NCBI RefSeq assembly: GCF_900102165.1
Contig: NZ_FNBD01000007.1
Span: 231,288-295,287, forward strand
Reading direction: 5' to 3'
Length of the DNA: 64,000 nt
DNA from: Cellulophaga baltica
GTDB lineage: Bacteria > Bacteroidota > Bacteroidia > Flavobacteriales > Flavobacteriaceae
The notes beneath the pieces are model-generated. The model made no database searches, was not told the DNA's origin, and saw only the letters and a list, made by a program, of their open reading frames with translations. Positions 7,521 to 16,157 of the stretch are shown piece after piece. The translations under genes and the position numbers were made by a program. Each line of letters opens with the position of its first letter. The first letter of the stretch is position 1.

Positions 7521-8207
7521 CTATGACCCTATTTTTAATAGAAGATTAGGATCAGGACAATTATTGCTATAAAACTCCAAATCATTACCATTACATACCC
7601 CTGGATAGTCTCCGAAATAAGCTCCAATAGAATTTATAATTTGAAAATGTAGGTGTGGTGCATAATTAACATTGATATCTGGAGTCCCTAAATAACCTAT
7701 ACAAGCTCCTGCTTTAAAACGAGCTCCAACTTCTAGATGCCTAATAGTCTCTAAAGACAAATGCCCATATAAGGTATAGAAGGTTACTTTATTAAGGTTA
7801 TGCTTCAAAATAATCGTAGGACCATAATCTCCCACAGTATCATTATTCTTAAAACTATGAACTATACCGTCTATAGGAGCTAGTACTTTAGTACCTGCAA
7901 CACACCAATAATCTATTCCTAAATGAATATTTCTGGCGGTATGTTGTTCTTTAGAAAAGCTAGACTTATCAGCATACAGATTTCTTTTTTCTAAATACCC
8001 GCCATGAGCAACTTTGGCATTGTTTGCAGAAAGGATCGAATCTATATACTGTTGACATTCATTTGGATCCGTAATAGCGATATTATTTAGTAATTGATTG
8101 GTCGTAGATAAATCTAAGGCACAATATTTAGCCAAAGGGATACTTTCATCCAGAATAGGAATACTTGTTTTAGAATATTCTATTAATACGTTCTCTAATT
8201 CACTCAT
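7521..8207 (-). CDS. M23/LytM-fold metallopeptidase-like protein without signal peptide
   Basis: This 228-residue protein carries the LytM (M23) zinc-site motifs HLGID (H95, D99) and HLHF (H185, H187). M23 enzymes normally cut peptidoglycan cross-bridges outside the cytoplasm, but no signal peptide or membrane segment is present here. The N-terminal 70 residues (MSELENVLIEYSK onward) match nothing I recognise. A longer exported form is not available in frame. It may act on a cytosolic substrate or leave by another route. It lies downstream of a divergent intergenic region shared with msrA and directly upstream of the secreted-protein array on the same strand. Confidence 0.8.
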   Translation of the reverse strand: MSELENVLIEYSKTSIPILDESIPLAKYCALDLSTTNQLLNNIAITDPNECQQYIDSILSANNAKVAHGGYLEKRNLYADKSSFSKEQHTARNIHLGIDYWCVAGTKVLAPIDGIVHSFKNNDTVGDYGPTIILKHNLNKVTFYTLYGHLSLETIRHLEVGARFKAGACIGYLGTPDINVNYAPHLHFQIINSIGAYFGDYPGVCNGNDLEFYSNNCPDPNLLLKIGS

Positions 8208-8331
8208 ATCATTAACTACAAAAAGCCTATTTTAACCCAAGAAGTAATAATTTAATAATTAATTAACAACTTGCACAAGAGGTTATACGTAAGTAAATTT
8301 AAAGGTATCCCACTAATAATAAAAAAACAAT

Positions 8332-8997
8332 ATGAACTATTTGAAAATTACTTTTATTGGACTCTTAGCGCTAGCCACCACCAGCTGTCAATCTAAGACA
8401 AGAGAAACTAAGAATACTCCTATAACTACTGAGGCTTCCGCTCAAGATTTGTCTTCTTATGAAACTGCCTATTTTGCAAGTGGTTGTTTCTGGTGTGTAG
8501 AAGCTATTTTTGAAAGTGTAAAAGGTGTTAAAGAGGTTGTCTCTGGTTATTCTGGAGGAAAAGAAAAAAATCCTACCTATGAGGCCGTTGGTTATGGTAG
8601 AACAACACATGCAGAAGCCGTTAAAGTTTATTACAATCCTAAAGAAGTAAGTTTTGAAACCTTAGTAAAGGTATACTTTGGCTCTCATGACCCAACAACT
8701 GTAGACGGCCAACGTCCTGATATGGGAAAACAATATAGATCAATTGCCTTTTATAAAGATGATCGTGAGAAAAAAATTATTGAAGCTTATATGGCTAAAT
8801 TAAAAAATGATAAGATCTATAATAAGCCATTAGCTACAGAGGTTACCAAATTTGAAATCTTTTATGATGCAGAAGATTATCATCAAGATTATGAAAAAAA
8901 ACACCCTGACAATTCTTACATAAGAGGTGTATCAGTGCCAAGATTAAAGAAATTTCAAAGTAAATTCCCAGAGTTAATAAAGAAAAATTCTCATTAA
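8332..8997 (+). CDS. msrA: Peptide-methionine (S)-S-oxide reductase, lipoprotein form
   Basis: MsrA reduces methionine-S-sulfoxide in damaged proteins. The 221-residue product has the catalytic GCFWC motif (Cys52), and the family sequences YSGG, HAEAV and SHDPTT follow in order. Unlike cytosolic MsrA it begins with a lipoprotein signal ending TTSC, with the lipidated cysteine at residue 19. It should therefore repair periplasmic or membrane-anchored proteins. It is convergent, with one base between stops, with the sigma/anti-sigma operon. The assignment is firm. Confidence 0.95.
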   Translation: MNYLKITFIGLLALATTSCQSKTRETKNTPITTEASAQDLSSYETAYFASGCFWCVEAIFESVKGVKEVVSGYSGGKEKNPTYEAVGYGRTTHAEAVKVYYNPKEVSFETLVKVYFGSHDPTTVDGQRPDMGKQYRSIAFYKDDREKKIIEAYMAKLKNDKIYNKPLATEVTKFEIFYDAEDYHQDYEKKHPDNSYIRGVSVPRLKKFQSKFPELIKKNSH

Positions 8998-8998
8998 A

Positions 8999-10525
8999 CT
9001 ATTCTAAAACTACGGTACTATACTTAGCATTGATTCTTAGGTTTTTAGTCGTGTTTTTCGAAATATGATAGCCTCTACTCAAGGTTGTCCTATCATTTTT
9101 GGTTTTCACTAAATGTAGTATACTAGGTGCTATTAATTTAGAATTCTCCCCATTTACAGTAATTGTAAATGGGGATATTGGTAGTTCACAACGAAGCGTT
9201 CCGTTTTGCACAGAAACATCTATAGCTGAGAAATCTTTATTTATTTCATGAATAGCTAAAGATCCAAAATTATTTTCCGCAAAAATATTCTGCAACAAAT
9301 GCCCTATAATAACTTCTGATGATGTTGCACTTAGAGTAATATTCTTAGCGGTATTTATAGACACCTTATCAGAATAACTCACTTTTAGCTTGCCATAATT
9401 CCAATTTTGAATATTGATTGGCGAATATGAAGCATCAATTTGTGTTTGAGCACCATCAATACTATTTGCGTATAAACCGGCATAGGCAAAAGTTCCTTGA
9501 ATATTTTTAGTATTTTCTGCAAGCTTAACTTCGCCATGACGTACATTTAATTTAAGAGTTACTGACTTAGGCATTTTTATTTTAATGTACTTTTTTACTT
9601 TTATTTTAGAATTACTACCCTGTGCATTAGATGACTGGTAGTATACATTAGGCATCGTTAAGTAGCTAAATGATGCCGAATCATTAAGAATAGTATCTAT
9701 TCTTCTACCTGTAAATTGGTGCTTTTTATGTTGCGATTTGTCTTTCAACGCTTCAAGCAGCGCTCCTCTCCTCTCTTCATACTCTGCCTTACGCTCCTCT
9801 AAGAGTTCCTTCCTTTCTTCCAATTCACCAAAACGTTCCGCACGTGCAGCGGTCAATCTTGCCCTGCGCTCTTCATAAGCACTTTCTCTAGCACTCATCA
9901 TTTCCTGTCTTATTTTTTCTGCCTTATGCTTTTCGGATTCTACCTTTTTTTCCAATTCTTTAAAGGCTTTCCTATCTTTTTCAGAAAAGCCCTCATCAAG
10001 CTCTTTTTGCCACTTTTTCATATAAGCATCTCCCTCTTTTTTAAAGGCTTCAAAATTAAATTCTGGAACATTTATTCTAGGAATTTCAGGGAATTCAAGA
10101 GAATCTAGCATAAATGTCAGTTCTTCTATTTCTGGCAATTCTTCTATTTCCGGTAATTCGAATTCATTAAAATCCCATGAACTTTTAAATCCGCCTGGAG
10201 CATGAAGCGTCGTCCAAGAATTCTGCGCTCCCGAAGCAATGTTTATTTGACGACTATTCCCCGTAATATTTAATTCATTTTGCTTGAAATACTTTTCCAT
10301 ATCTTTTGGAGAAGCCCCTTCTATAGCGATTACTACTTCAATTTCTACTTGGTCTTTGTTCCATGTTTCAAACTCAATATCCGTATGTGATGTATTGAGT
10401 TTTATAATGGCATCCTTATTTACATTATAATTTTCAATATACGTTTTAGTTTGCTTTTGTGCCGCTGCAGAAGCCACGGCAAAGAGAAACACTACTAGTA
10501 ACTTATATGCTGATTGCTGTTTCAT
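8999..10525 (-). CDS. Secreted DUF4097-like protein with long charged coiled coil
   Basis: This 508-residue protein has a Sec signal peptide (ending ASAAAQ, about residue 22). It has two beta-rich segments, at residues 25-125 and 280-508, typical of DUF4097-like putative adhesins. Between them, at about 150-270, is an Arg/Glu-rich coiled coil with repeated EERRA/EERKE blocks. It is the last gene of an operon with a sigma factor and a likely anti-sigma factor, and its start overlaps the upstream gene by 23 bases. In Flavobacteriaceae such a gene order is common and suggests an envelope-stress output or sensor. The exact role is unknown. Confidence 0.7.
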   Translation of the reverse strand: MKQQSAYKLLVVFLFAVASAAAQKQTKTYIENYNVNKDAIIKLNTSHTDIEFETWNKDQVEIEVVIAIEGASPKDMEKYFKQNELNITGNSRQINIASGAQNSWTTLHAPGGFKSSWDFNEFELPEIEELPEIEELTFMLDSLEFPEIPRINVPEFNFEAFKKEGDAYMKKWQKELDEGFSEKDRKAFKELEKKVESEKHKAEKIRQEMMSARESAYEERRARLTAARAERFGELEERKELLEERKAEYEERRGALLEALKDKSQHKKHQFTGRRIDTILNDSASFSYLTMPNVYYQSSNAQGSNSKIKVKKYIKIKMPKSVTLKLNVRHGEVKLAENTKNIQGTFAYAGLYANSIDGAQTQIDASYSPINIQNWNYGKLKVSYSDKVSINTAKNITLSATSSEVIIGHLLQNIFAENNFGSLAIHEINKDFSAIDVSVQNGTLRCELPISPFTITVNGENSKLIAPSILHLVKTKNDRTTLSRGYHISKNTTKNLRINAKYSTVVLE

Positions 10526-11087
10526 TTTTTGATGATTTTAATTCGATTAATGTATCTTTTAGTTTTTGCAACAACCGTAAACGCAACTGTAGATTTTGAA
10601 TTAATGCAGAAATAGTTTGATCATTTGGCCCTATGGTATTTAGTTCTTTATTCAAACGCTGATATTCAACATTTAATTCCGCCAATCGTTCCATGAATCC
10701 ATCTACAAGATCCTTATTCTCCTGAGAAACCTCTAACTTTGCCAACTCTAAATTAATGGTAGCCAAGTAGTAATTCTCTACTTTTTTAAGATCCGGAGAT
10801 AAATCTCCTAAGGATATTTCTTGAACATCAGTTTTTGAAGCTGATTTTACTAAGGTGGTACCTTCCTCAGGTAGCCCTACTTCTTTGTTTACAAAGAAAT
10901 ATACCCCAATGCTGATCAAGATAAACAGTGCTGCTGCAATTTTCAGAAAAAAGAGTATAGGTCTAGGTTTACGTTCTGGAAATTCTTGATGCAAGCGTTC
11001 TGAAAAGCGCGCTCTATGTCCAGAATTTAGCCTAGGCTTCTTTTGCTCTTCGGCATCCTTACAAAGCGTTCTAAGATCTTGATTCAT
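10503..11087 (-). CDS. Single-pass membrane protein, probable anti-sigma factor
   Basis: This 194-residue protein has a cytosolic, basic N-terminus (about 43 residues), one membrane helix (about 44-66) and a C-terminal domain rich in predicted helix. Its start overlaps the end of the sigma-factor gene by 17 bases and it overlaps the next gene by 23 bases, so the three are cotranscribed and probably translationally coupled. Position and topology are those of an anti-sigma factor that holds the upstream ECF sigma at the membrane. I see no ZAS zinc motif (HxxxCxxC), so the anti-sigma role is an inference from context. Confidence 0.65.
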   Translation of the reverse strand: MNQDLRTLCKDAEEQKKPRLNSGHRARFSERLHQEFPERKPRPILFFLKIAAALFILISIGVYFFVNKEVGLPEEGTTLVKSASKTDVQEISLGDLSPDLKKVENYYLATINLELAKLEVSQENKDLVDGFMERLAELNVEYQRLNKELNTIGPNDQTISALIQNLQLRLRLLQKLKDTLIELKSSKNETAISI

Positions 11088-11628
11088 ATTCTTTCTTCTT
11101 TAATTTATCTTTTAAATAAGCTTTACCTCTCATTAATTGCGTTCTACAAGTGGTTTCTTGAATACCTAAAACCTGAGCAATTTCAGCATGATCATATCCT
11201 TCTAGTAAGTAGAGCAGTAACACATACCTATATTTCTCAGAAATAGTATGTATAGCCGTCCGCACTTCTTCTATCGTAATTGACGCTTCTATGTTCCAAT
11301 CTTCATCTTCAACCACAAGTATCCTATTTTCTTCTAACGGAACATGCTCCGTGCGCTTTGCTTTTAGAAAATCTATACACTTATGAACTACAATTGTTTT
11401 TAACCATGCACCGAATGTTACCTCTCCTTTAAATTGATGAATTTTTTGAAAAGCTTTAATAAATGATTCTTGCAAAACGTCTTCTGCATCATCACTATTT
11501 CGTACAAATCTCATCACTACGCAAAACATACCATCACAGTACTTATCATAGAGTTTCATTTGCGCTCTACGATCGTTAGCCTTGCATTGCTCAATTAAAT
11601 CTGTTTGGAATTTTAACAATTTTTCCAA
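11071..11628 (-). CDS. ECF-type RNA polymerase sigma factor
   Basis: This 185-residue sigma-70 family protein has region 2 at about residues 20-90, including DAEDVLQESFIKAF, and region 4 at about 125-175, with the helix-turn-helix HAEIAQVLGIQETTCRTQL. It lacks regions 1 and 3, as ECF factors do. It is first in an operon with a probable anti-sigma factor and a secreted coiled-coil protein, and so is likely released in response to an envelope signal. Its target genes cannot be read from this window beyond possible self-regulation. Confidence 0.93.
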   Translation of the reverse strand: MEKLLKFQTDLIEQCKANDRRAQMKLYDKYCDGMFCVVMRFVRNSDDAEDVLQESFIKAFQKIHQFKGEVTFGAWLKTIVVHKCIDFLKAKRTEHVPLEENRILVVEDEDWNIEASITIEEVRTAIHTISEKYRYVLLLYLLEGYDHAEIAQVLGIQETTCRTQLMRGKAYLKDKLKKKEYESRS

Positions 11629-11669
11629 GTTAGTTTATAGTTGTTGTTATCTTAAAGACGATGACTTTA

Positions 11670-11698
11670 TTGCAGTGTTGCAAAAAAGTTTAGATTTG
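11670..11698 (+). promoter_or_regulatory. Promoter of galM-like gene
   Basis: TTG at 11670-11672, an 18-base spacer and TAGATTTG at 11691-11698 match the Bacteroidota -33/-7 consensus in sequence and spacing. The start codon lies 20 bases downstream of the -7 box. Confidence 0.6.
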
Positions 11699-11717
11699 TT
11701 TTATAAAATTTTCTGTT

Positions 11718-12620
11718 TTGATTCAAAATACAATTAAAAATGACAAAATTGAGCTGACGGTTCTTGATTTTGGTGCTATTATTCAAAAGATAATCGTAAA
11801 AGATAAATATGGGACCCCTACAAATATGGTGGTGGGTTTTGATGAACCAGAAGATTATTTAAGCAACCCTATGTTTTTAGGTGCTTGCATAGGGCGCTAT
11901 GCCGGAAGAATCTCTCAAGGGGGATTTTCACTAGATGGTAAAACATACTCTATTCATGAAGAAGACGGCGTTCATTTACATGGCGGAATTGCGGGTTTTA
12001 ACACAAAAACATTTGAGGTAACTCATATGAATCACGGCACGAAACCTTTCATCCAACTTTCTTATGTAAGTGAACATTTAGAAGAAGGTTATCCCGGAAT
12101 TTTAAACGTAACCGTTACTTATACGTTAGATGATGATGCACTAATCATAACACATGAAGCGAGCACCGACCAAAAAACAGTAGTTAACTTAACCAATCAC
12201 TCCTATTTTAAATTAGATTCTACAGAAGAGGTAAATCATTATACCTTACAATTAGATTGCTCAAAGGTTTTAGCTACTCATGACAATCTTATCCCTACTG
12301 GAGAATTAATAGAGGTATCTAAAACAAAATATGATTTTTTAGAACGTACACCACTAGCAAACACACGACTAGATACTCCATTTGTAATTGATAAGCGTCA
12401 TGAAATTTGCGCATCGGCCTATTCAGAAATTTCAGGTATTACGCTGGAAGTAACAACCAACCAACCGGCAGTTGTAATTTACACTCCGGAAACAACAGGT
12501 TCTATCTGTTTTGAAACTCAAAATTATCCTGACGCTCCCAATCATCCTAATTTTCCATCAAGCGTGCTAACACCTGAAGACACCTATTATAACCAATCTA
12601 CTTTTAGATTTAAAGTATAA
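11718..12620 (+). CDS. galM: Aldose 1-epimerase family protein
   Basis: Aldose 1-epimerase (mutarotase) interconverts alpha and beta anomers of galactose and related sugars. The 300-residue protein shows the family signatures CIGRYAGRI, HLHGG, NLTNHSYF (catalytic histidine region) and VVIYTPE near the C-terminus. There is no signal peptide, so it is cytosolic. The start is TTG; it lies just after a good promoter, and the first residues (IQNTIKNDKIELTVLDFGA) align with the usual N-terminus. Another sugar-specific mutarotase of the same family is possible. Confidence 0.88.
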   Translation: MIQNTIKNDKIELTVLDFGAIIQKIIVKDKYGTPTNMVVGFDEPEDYLSNPMFLGACIGRYAGRISQGGFSLDGKTYSIHEEDGVHLHGGIAGFNTKTFEVTHMNHGTKPFIQLSYVSEHLEEGYPGILNVTVTYTLDDDALIITHEASTDQKTVVNLTNHSYFKLDSTEEVNHYTLQLDCSKVLATHDNLIPTGELIEVSKTKYDFLERTPLANTRLDTPFVIDKRHEICASAYSEISGITLEVTTNQPAVVIYTPETTGSICFETQNYPDAPNHPNFPSSVLTPEDTYYNQSTFRFKV

Positions 12621-12645
12621 AAAAAAGCCCGTATTAACGGGCTTT
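12620..12645 (-). terminator. Terminator between galM and ohr
   Basis: Arms AAAGCCCGT (12624-12632) and ACGGGCTTT (12637-12645) form a 9-base stem with a 4-base loop. The T-run follows on the minus strand, so it ends the ohr transcript. It may also stop galM transcription weakly. Confidence 0.8.
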
Positions 12646-12674
12646 CCTATTATAATCTGATTTATCAACCTGCG

Positions 12675-13100
12675 TTATTCATCTAAAAGCAAATTAAGAT
12701 TTACGGTGATATTATCTCTTGTAGCTTTACTGTAAGGACAAATTTCATGAGCGGCATTGATTAACTCCTCTCCTTTTTCCTTATCTACTGTTGGTAAATA
12801 TGCGTCTAAGGTAGCCTCAATATTAAAACCGTCCTCATCTTTACCAAAACCAATAATCGCAGTAACACTAAAATCTCCTAAATCATCTACTCCATTGTCC
12901 TTAGCTACTGCTTGAAGGGCACCAGCAAAGCAAGTTGAATATGCGGCCGCAAATAATTGTTCTGGATTTGTATATTTCTCTTCAATAGGATCTCTTCCAT
13001 TTGGCATTTTCACATCTAAATCAATCAATCCGCCTTCGGTTGTTACATGACCAGATCTACCACCTGTATTTGTTGCACTTGACTCAAATATTGTTTTCAT
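12675..13100 (-). CDS. ohr: Organic hydroperoxide resistance protein (Ohr)
   Basis: Ohr is a thiol peroxidase that detoxifies organic and fatty-acid hydroperoxides. The 141-residue protein holds both reactive cysteines in the family contexts FAAAYSTCFAG (Cys57) and HEICPYSKATR (Cys121), which separates it from the OsmC branch. It appears to be a single-gene unit with its own terminator. A second OsmC-type protein is encoded at 30074-30478. No MarR-type OhrR regulator is adjacent. Confidence is high. Confidence 0.93.
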   Translation of the reverse strand: MKTIFESSATNTGGRSGHVTTEGGLIDLDVKMPNGRDPIEEKYTNPEQLFAAAYSTCFAGALQAVAKDNGVDDLGDFSVTAIIGFGKDEDGFNIEATLDAYLPTVDKEKGEELINAAHEICPYSKATRDNITVNLNLLLDE

Positions 13101-13168
13101 TTCAATTTATTTTAACGTTTAAGACCATAATATACTAATAGAAGAAACGCTTACGAAAAATGAATTAT

Positions 13169-13176
13169 TAAATTTG
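13169..13176 (+). promoter_or_regulatory. Candidate -7 box for meaB
   Basis: TAAATTTG matches the TAnnTTTG consensus 53 bases before the start codon. No good TTG -33 element was found at the right spacing, so support is partial. Confidence 0.4.
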
Positions 13177-13228
13177 TGTGAATGTTTCACAAAAAACCTT
13201 ATTTTCCTAAAAATCACGTATCATCTCT

Positions 13229-14314
13229 TTGAAAAAAAACAATAAAATATCTGCATTTGAAGAAAAAGAAGGAATACATCTTACCGATGTTTCTAATGAA
13301 GCCTCTATTGCTAAAATAAAAAACTTTAGAAAAAGACAACCTTCAGTAGCTTCTCTAATTCAAGGAATACGAGATGGAGATAAAACAGCCTTAAGCAGAG
13401 CCATCACCTTAGTAGAAAGTAAAAATAAAACGCATTTAGTGCAAGCAAATCAAATTATTGAAGCTTGTATTGCAGATAAAAAAAACACCTTACGTATTGG
13501 CATCACAGGAGTTCCCGGTGTTGGTAAAAGTACTTTTATTGAAGTCTTGGGTAAATATCTTACGAATCAAGGAAAAAAAGTAGCTGTTTTAGCCGTAGAC
13601 CCTACAAGCTCTTTGAGTAAAGGAAGTATTTTAGGTGACAAAACTAGAATGGAAGTTTTGGTAAGAGATGAAAATGCTTTTATAAGACCCTCTCCCTCTG
13701 AAGATTCTTTAGGAGGTGTCGCTAGAAAAACAAGAGAATCTATTATTCTATGTGAAGCTGCTCATTTTGATGTTATTCTAATTGAAACTGTAGGAGTTGG
13801 CCAAAGTGAAACAGCAGTTCACGGTATGGTAGACTTTTTTTTACTCTTAAAGCTTGCCGGAGCAGGAGATGAATTACAAGGTATAAAAAGAGGTATCATG
13901 GAAATGACCGATACCATTGTGATTAATAAAGCGGATGGCAAAAATAAACAAGCTGCGAATCTAGCAAAAATAGAATTTACTCGGGCGCTACATTTTTATC
14001 CTCCAAAAGAAAATGGTTGGGTGCCTAAAGTACTACAATGTTCTGCTTTAGAAAATGAAGGTATTTCTGAAGTATGGCAGACCATTCTAAACTTCAAAGA
14101 TGCTACTGCTGACGCTATCTATGACAAAAGAAAATACCAGAATAAGTTTTGGCTTCTACAAACCATAGAAGATAATTTAAAAATGCAGTTTTATGAAGAT
14201 ACTGCAATACAACAGCAGCTAGAACAACTTACTACACTGGTAATGAACGCCAAAGTGTCTCCGTTTGTTGCTGCTGAGCAATTGCTGGCCTTACATCAAA
14301 AAAAACTTAAATAA
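13229..14314 (+). CDS. meaB: Methylmalonyl-CoA mutase-associated GTPase MeaB
   Basis: MeaB/ArgK proteins are G3E-type GTPases that guard and load B12-dependent methylmalonyl-CoA mutase. The 361-residue product has the Walker A motif GVPGVGKS (94-101), VDPTSS, RPSPSEDSLGGVARKTRE, the ETVGVGQSE switch and the NKADG base-recognition motif. It uses a TTG start. The mutase subunits are not in this window, so it acts in trans or with a mutase encoded elsewhere. Older ArgK kinase annotations of this family are not supported. Confidence 0.93.
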   Translation: MKKNNKISAFEEKEGIHLTDVSNEASIAKIKNFRKRQPSVASLIQGIRDGDKTALSRAITLVESKNKTHLVQANQIIEACIADKKNTLRIGITGVPGVGKSTFIEVLGKYLTNQGKKVAVLAVDPTSSLSKGSILGDKTRMEVLVRDENAFIRPSPSEDSLGGVARKTRESIILCEAAHFDVILIETVGVGQSETAVHGMVDFFLLLKLAGAGDELQGIKRGIMEMTDTIVINKADGKNKQAANLAKIEFTRALHFYPPKENGWVPKVLQCSALENEGISEVWQTILNFKDATADAIYDKRKYQNKFWLLQTIEDNLKMQFYEDTAIQQQLEQLTTLVMNAKVSPFVAAEQLLALHQKKLK

Positions 14315-14347
14315 AAAGCATAAATTTGCAGCTTCAATTTAATTACT

Positions 14348-15304
14348 ATGACTGTTTTAACTGATGCGCTTCTTTCTATTGTTGTTCCTTTATATAACGA
14401 AGAAGACAATGTTGTTTTGCTTACGGAGAAAATCCATGAAAGTTTGGTTGGTTACAACTATCAAATTATCTACATCGATGATTTTTCTAAGGATGCCACA
14501 CGCATGGTTGTTAAAAAAATGAATGATCAAAAAGTTCACTTAATAGAATTGAAGAAAAATTATGGCCAAAGCTTGGCATTGGCTGCAGGTATAGATTATG
14601 CCGAAGGAGATTATATTATCACTATGGATGGTGATTTACAAAATGATCCAAGCGATATTCCCGAGATGTTGTCTTATGCTATTGAAGGCGAGTATGATTT
14701 AATTACTGGTATTCGTCAAAAAAGAAAAGATTCTCTAGTTAAGAAAATCCCTTCTAAGATTGCCAACTTTTTAGTAAGACGTGTCACCAAGTTAGACATT
14801 AAAGATAATGGTTGCGCTTTAAAAGTTTTCACAAAAGATATTGCGAAGGACTTAAATTTGTACGGTGAAATGCATCGTTTTATTACGCTATTAGCACATT
14901 TAGAAGGCGCACAGATAAAGCAAGTTCCTGTAAAACACCATGCTAGGCATGCAGGAGTTTCTAAATATGGTTTAGAAAGAGTATTTAAAGTTATTGCCGA
15001 TATGATGTTGTTATTATTCATTCGTAAATACTTTCAAAGACCCATTCACTTATTTGGAATATTTGGTGTTTTACTAATGCTTTTAGGGGGCTTAATTAAT
15101 ATCTACTTATTAGTGATAAAATTAATGGGCGAAGATATTGGAAATCGTCCTCTTTTAATTTTTGGTTTGATGTTTATTCTTGCTGGGATACAACTATTCA
15201 CTATAGGAATTGTTATGGAGTTATTAATTAGAACCTACTATGAATCTCAACAGAAGCGACCATACCGAATTAAAAAAATTCTTGTAGGTGATAAAGCCCA
15301 ATAA
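14348..15304 (+). CDS. GT2 polyprenyl-phosphate glycosyltransferase
   Basis: This 318-residue family 2 glycosyltransferase has the N-terminal motif PLYNEEDN, the DxD-like DGDLQNDP and a C-terminal pair of membrane helices (about 228-250 and 262-288). That is the architecture of GtrB/ArnC/DPM1-like enzymes that move a sugar from a nucleotide donor to undecaprenyl or dolichyl phosphate on the cytosolic side. A TAAATTTG -7-like box lies at 14321-14328. The next gene, a flippase-like protein, starts inside this one. The sugar cannot be told from sequence. Confidence 0.9.
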   Translation: MTVLTDALLSIVVPLYNEEDNVVLLTEKIHESLVGYNYQIIYIDDFSKDATRMVVKKMNDQKVHLIELKKNYGQSLALAAGIDYAEGDYIITMDGDLQNDPSDIPEMLSYAIEGEYDLITGIRQKRKDSLVKKIPSKIANFLVRRVTKLDIKDNGCALKVFTKDIAKDLNLYGEMHRFITLLAHLEGAQIKQVPVKHHARHAGVSKYGLERVFKVIADMMLLLFIRKYFQRPIHLFGIFGVLLMLLGGLINIYLLVIKLMGEDIGNRPLLIFGLMFILAGIQLFTIGIVMELLIRTYYESQQKRPYRIKKILVGDKAQ

Positions 15305-16157
15305 AAAAATAGTTACAGCACTTAAAATTAGTATAAGTGCCGTATTACTCTATTTTGTTTTTACAAAAATTAATTACACAGATGTTTTTAGTACGTTAAA
15401 AAAAACGAACCCATACTACTTAGGCTTGGCTGCGCTTTTTTTTATTATTTCTAAAGTAGTTTCTGCTTATAGAGTCAACCTCTATTTTCACTTATTACAT
15501 GTATTCTTGACTCCTTTAAGTAATTTAAAACTGTACGCTTTAGGTATGTTTTACAATTTGTTTCTACCAGGAGGTATTGGTGGCGATGCCTACAAAGGAT
15601 ACATAATTAAAAAAGAGTTCCCAGTAGACACTAAAAGAATTGTAGCTGTATTGGTATTAGATCGTTTAAGCGGTTTGTTATTACTTTTTATATACGCATG
15701 CCTACTTATTACTTTTCTAGATGTAAGCTTCTTAAACGCTATTGAAATCTATGCTGTAGCTGCAATAGTTTTAAGTATCGTCGTTTTTTATCTGCTTACT
15801 AAAAAGTTTTTCAACTATGTGCTTCCCATTTTTTGGAAAACATTTGGGTATTCTGCTTTGGTGCAATTAGCACAATTAATAAGCGTCTTATTTATATTAA
15901 AAGCATTGAATTTTGAAAGTAATACGGTAGCCTATCTCTTTATCTTTCTTATATCGTCTATTGTATCTGTAATTCCGTTAACCATTGGCGGAATAGGAAG
16001 TAGAGAATTAACTTTCTTCTATGGAGCAACGCTCTTAAATTTAGATGAGAACACTTCTATAAGTATCAGTATGGTATTTTTCTTAATTACAGCAGCCGTA
16101 TCTTTTATAGGAATATATTACCACTTTAAAAGACCTAAGCTACAAACCAAGTCTTAA
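15288..16157 (+). CDS. Lysylphosphatidylglycerol synthase/UPF0104-type membrane protein
   Basis: This 289-residue protein has about seven to eight membrane helices and belongs to the LPG-synthase transmembrane domain family (UPF0104), with the typical FNLFLPGGIGGDAYKG and PLTIGGIGSRELTFF motifs. The catalytic synthase domain of MprF is absent. It starts with GTG and overlaps the upstream GT2 gene by 17 bases, so the two work together. A role as lipid or polyprenyl-sugar flippase is inferred from context. Its stop codon overlaps that of the convergent GT39 gene. Confidence 0.82.
   Translation: MIKPNKKIVTALKISISAVLLYFVFTKINYTDVFSTLKKTNPYYLGLAALFFIISKVVSAYRVNLYFHLLHVFLTPLSNLKLYALGMFYNLFLPGGIGGDAYKGYIIKKEFPVDTKRIVAVLVLDRLSGLLLLFIYACLLITFLDVSFLNAIEIYAVAAIVLSIVVFYLLTKKFFNYVLPIFWKTFGYSALVQLAQLISVLFILKALNFESNTVAYLFIFLISSIVSVIPLTIGGIGSRELTFFYGATLLNLDENTSISISMVFFLITAAVSFIGIYYHFKRPKLQTKS

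Noticed and set aside
14716..15021. Antisense ORFs inside coding genes (for example in the GT2 gene)
   Set aside because: They follow the codon pattern of the opposite strand and show no protein features of their own.
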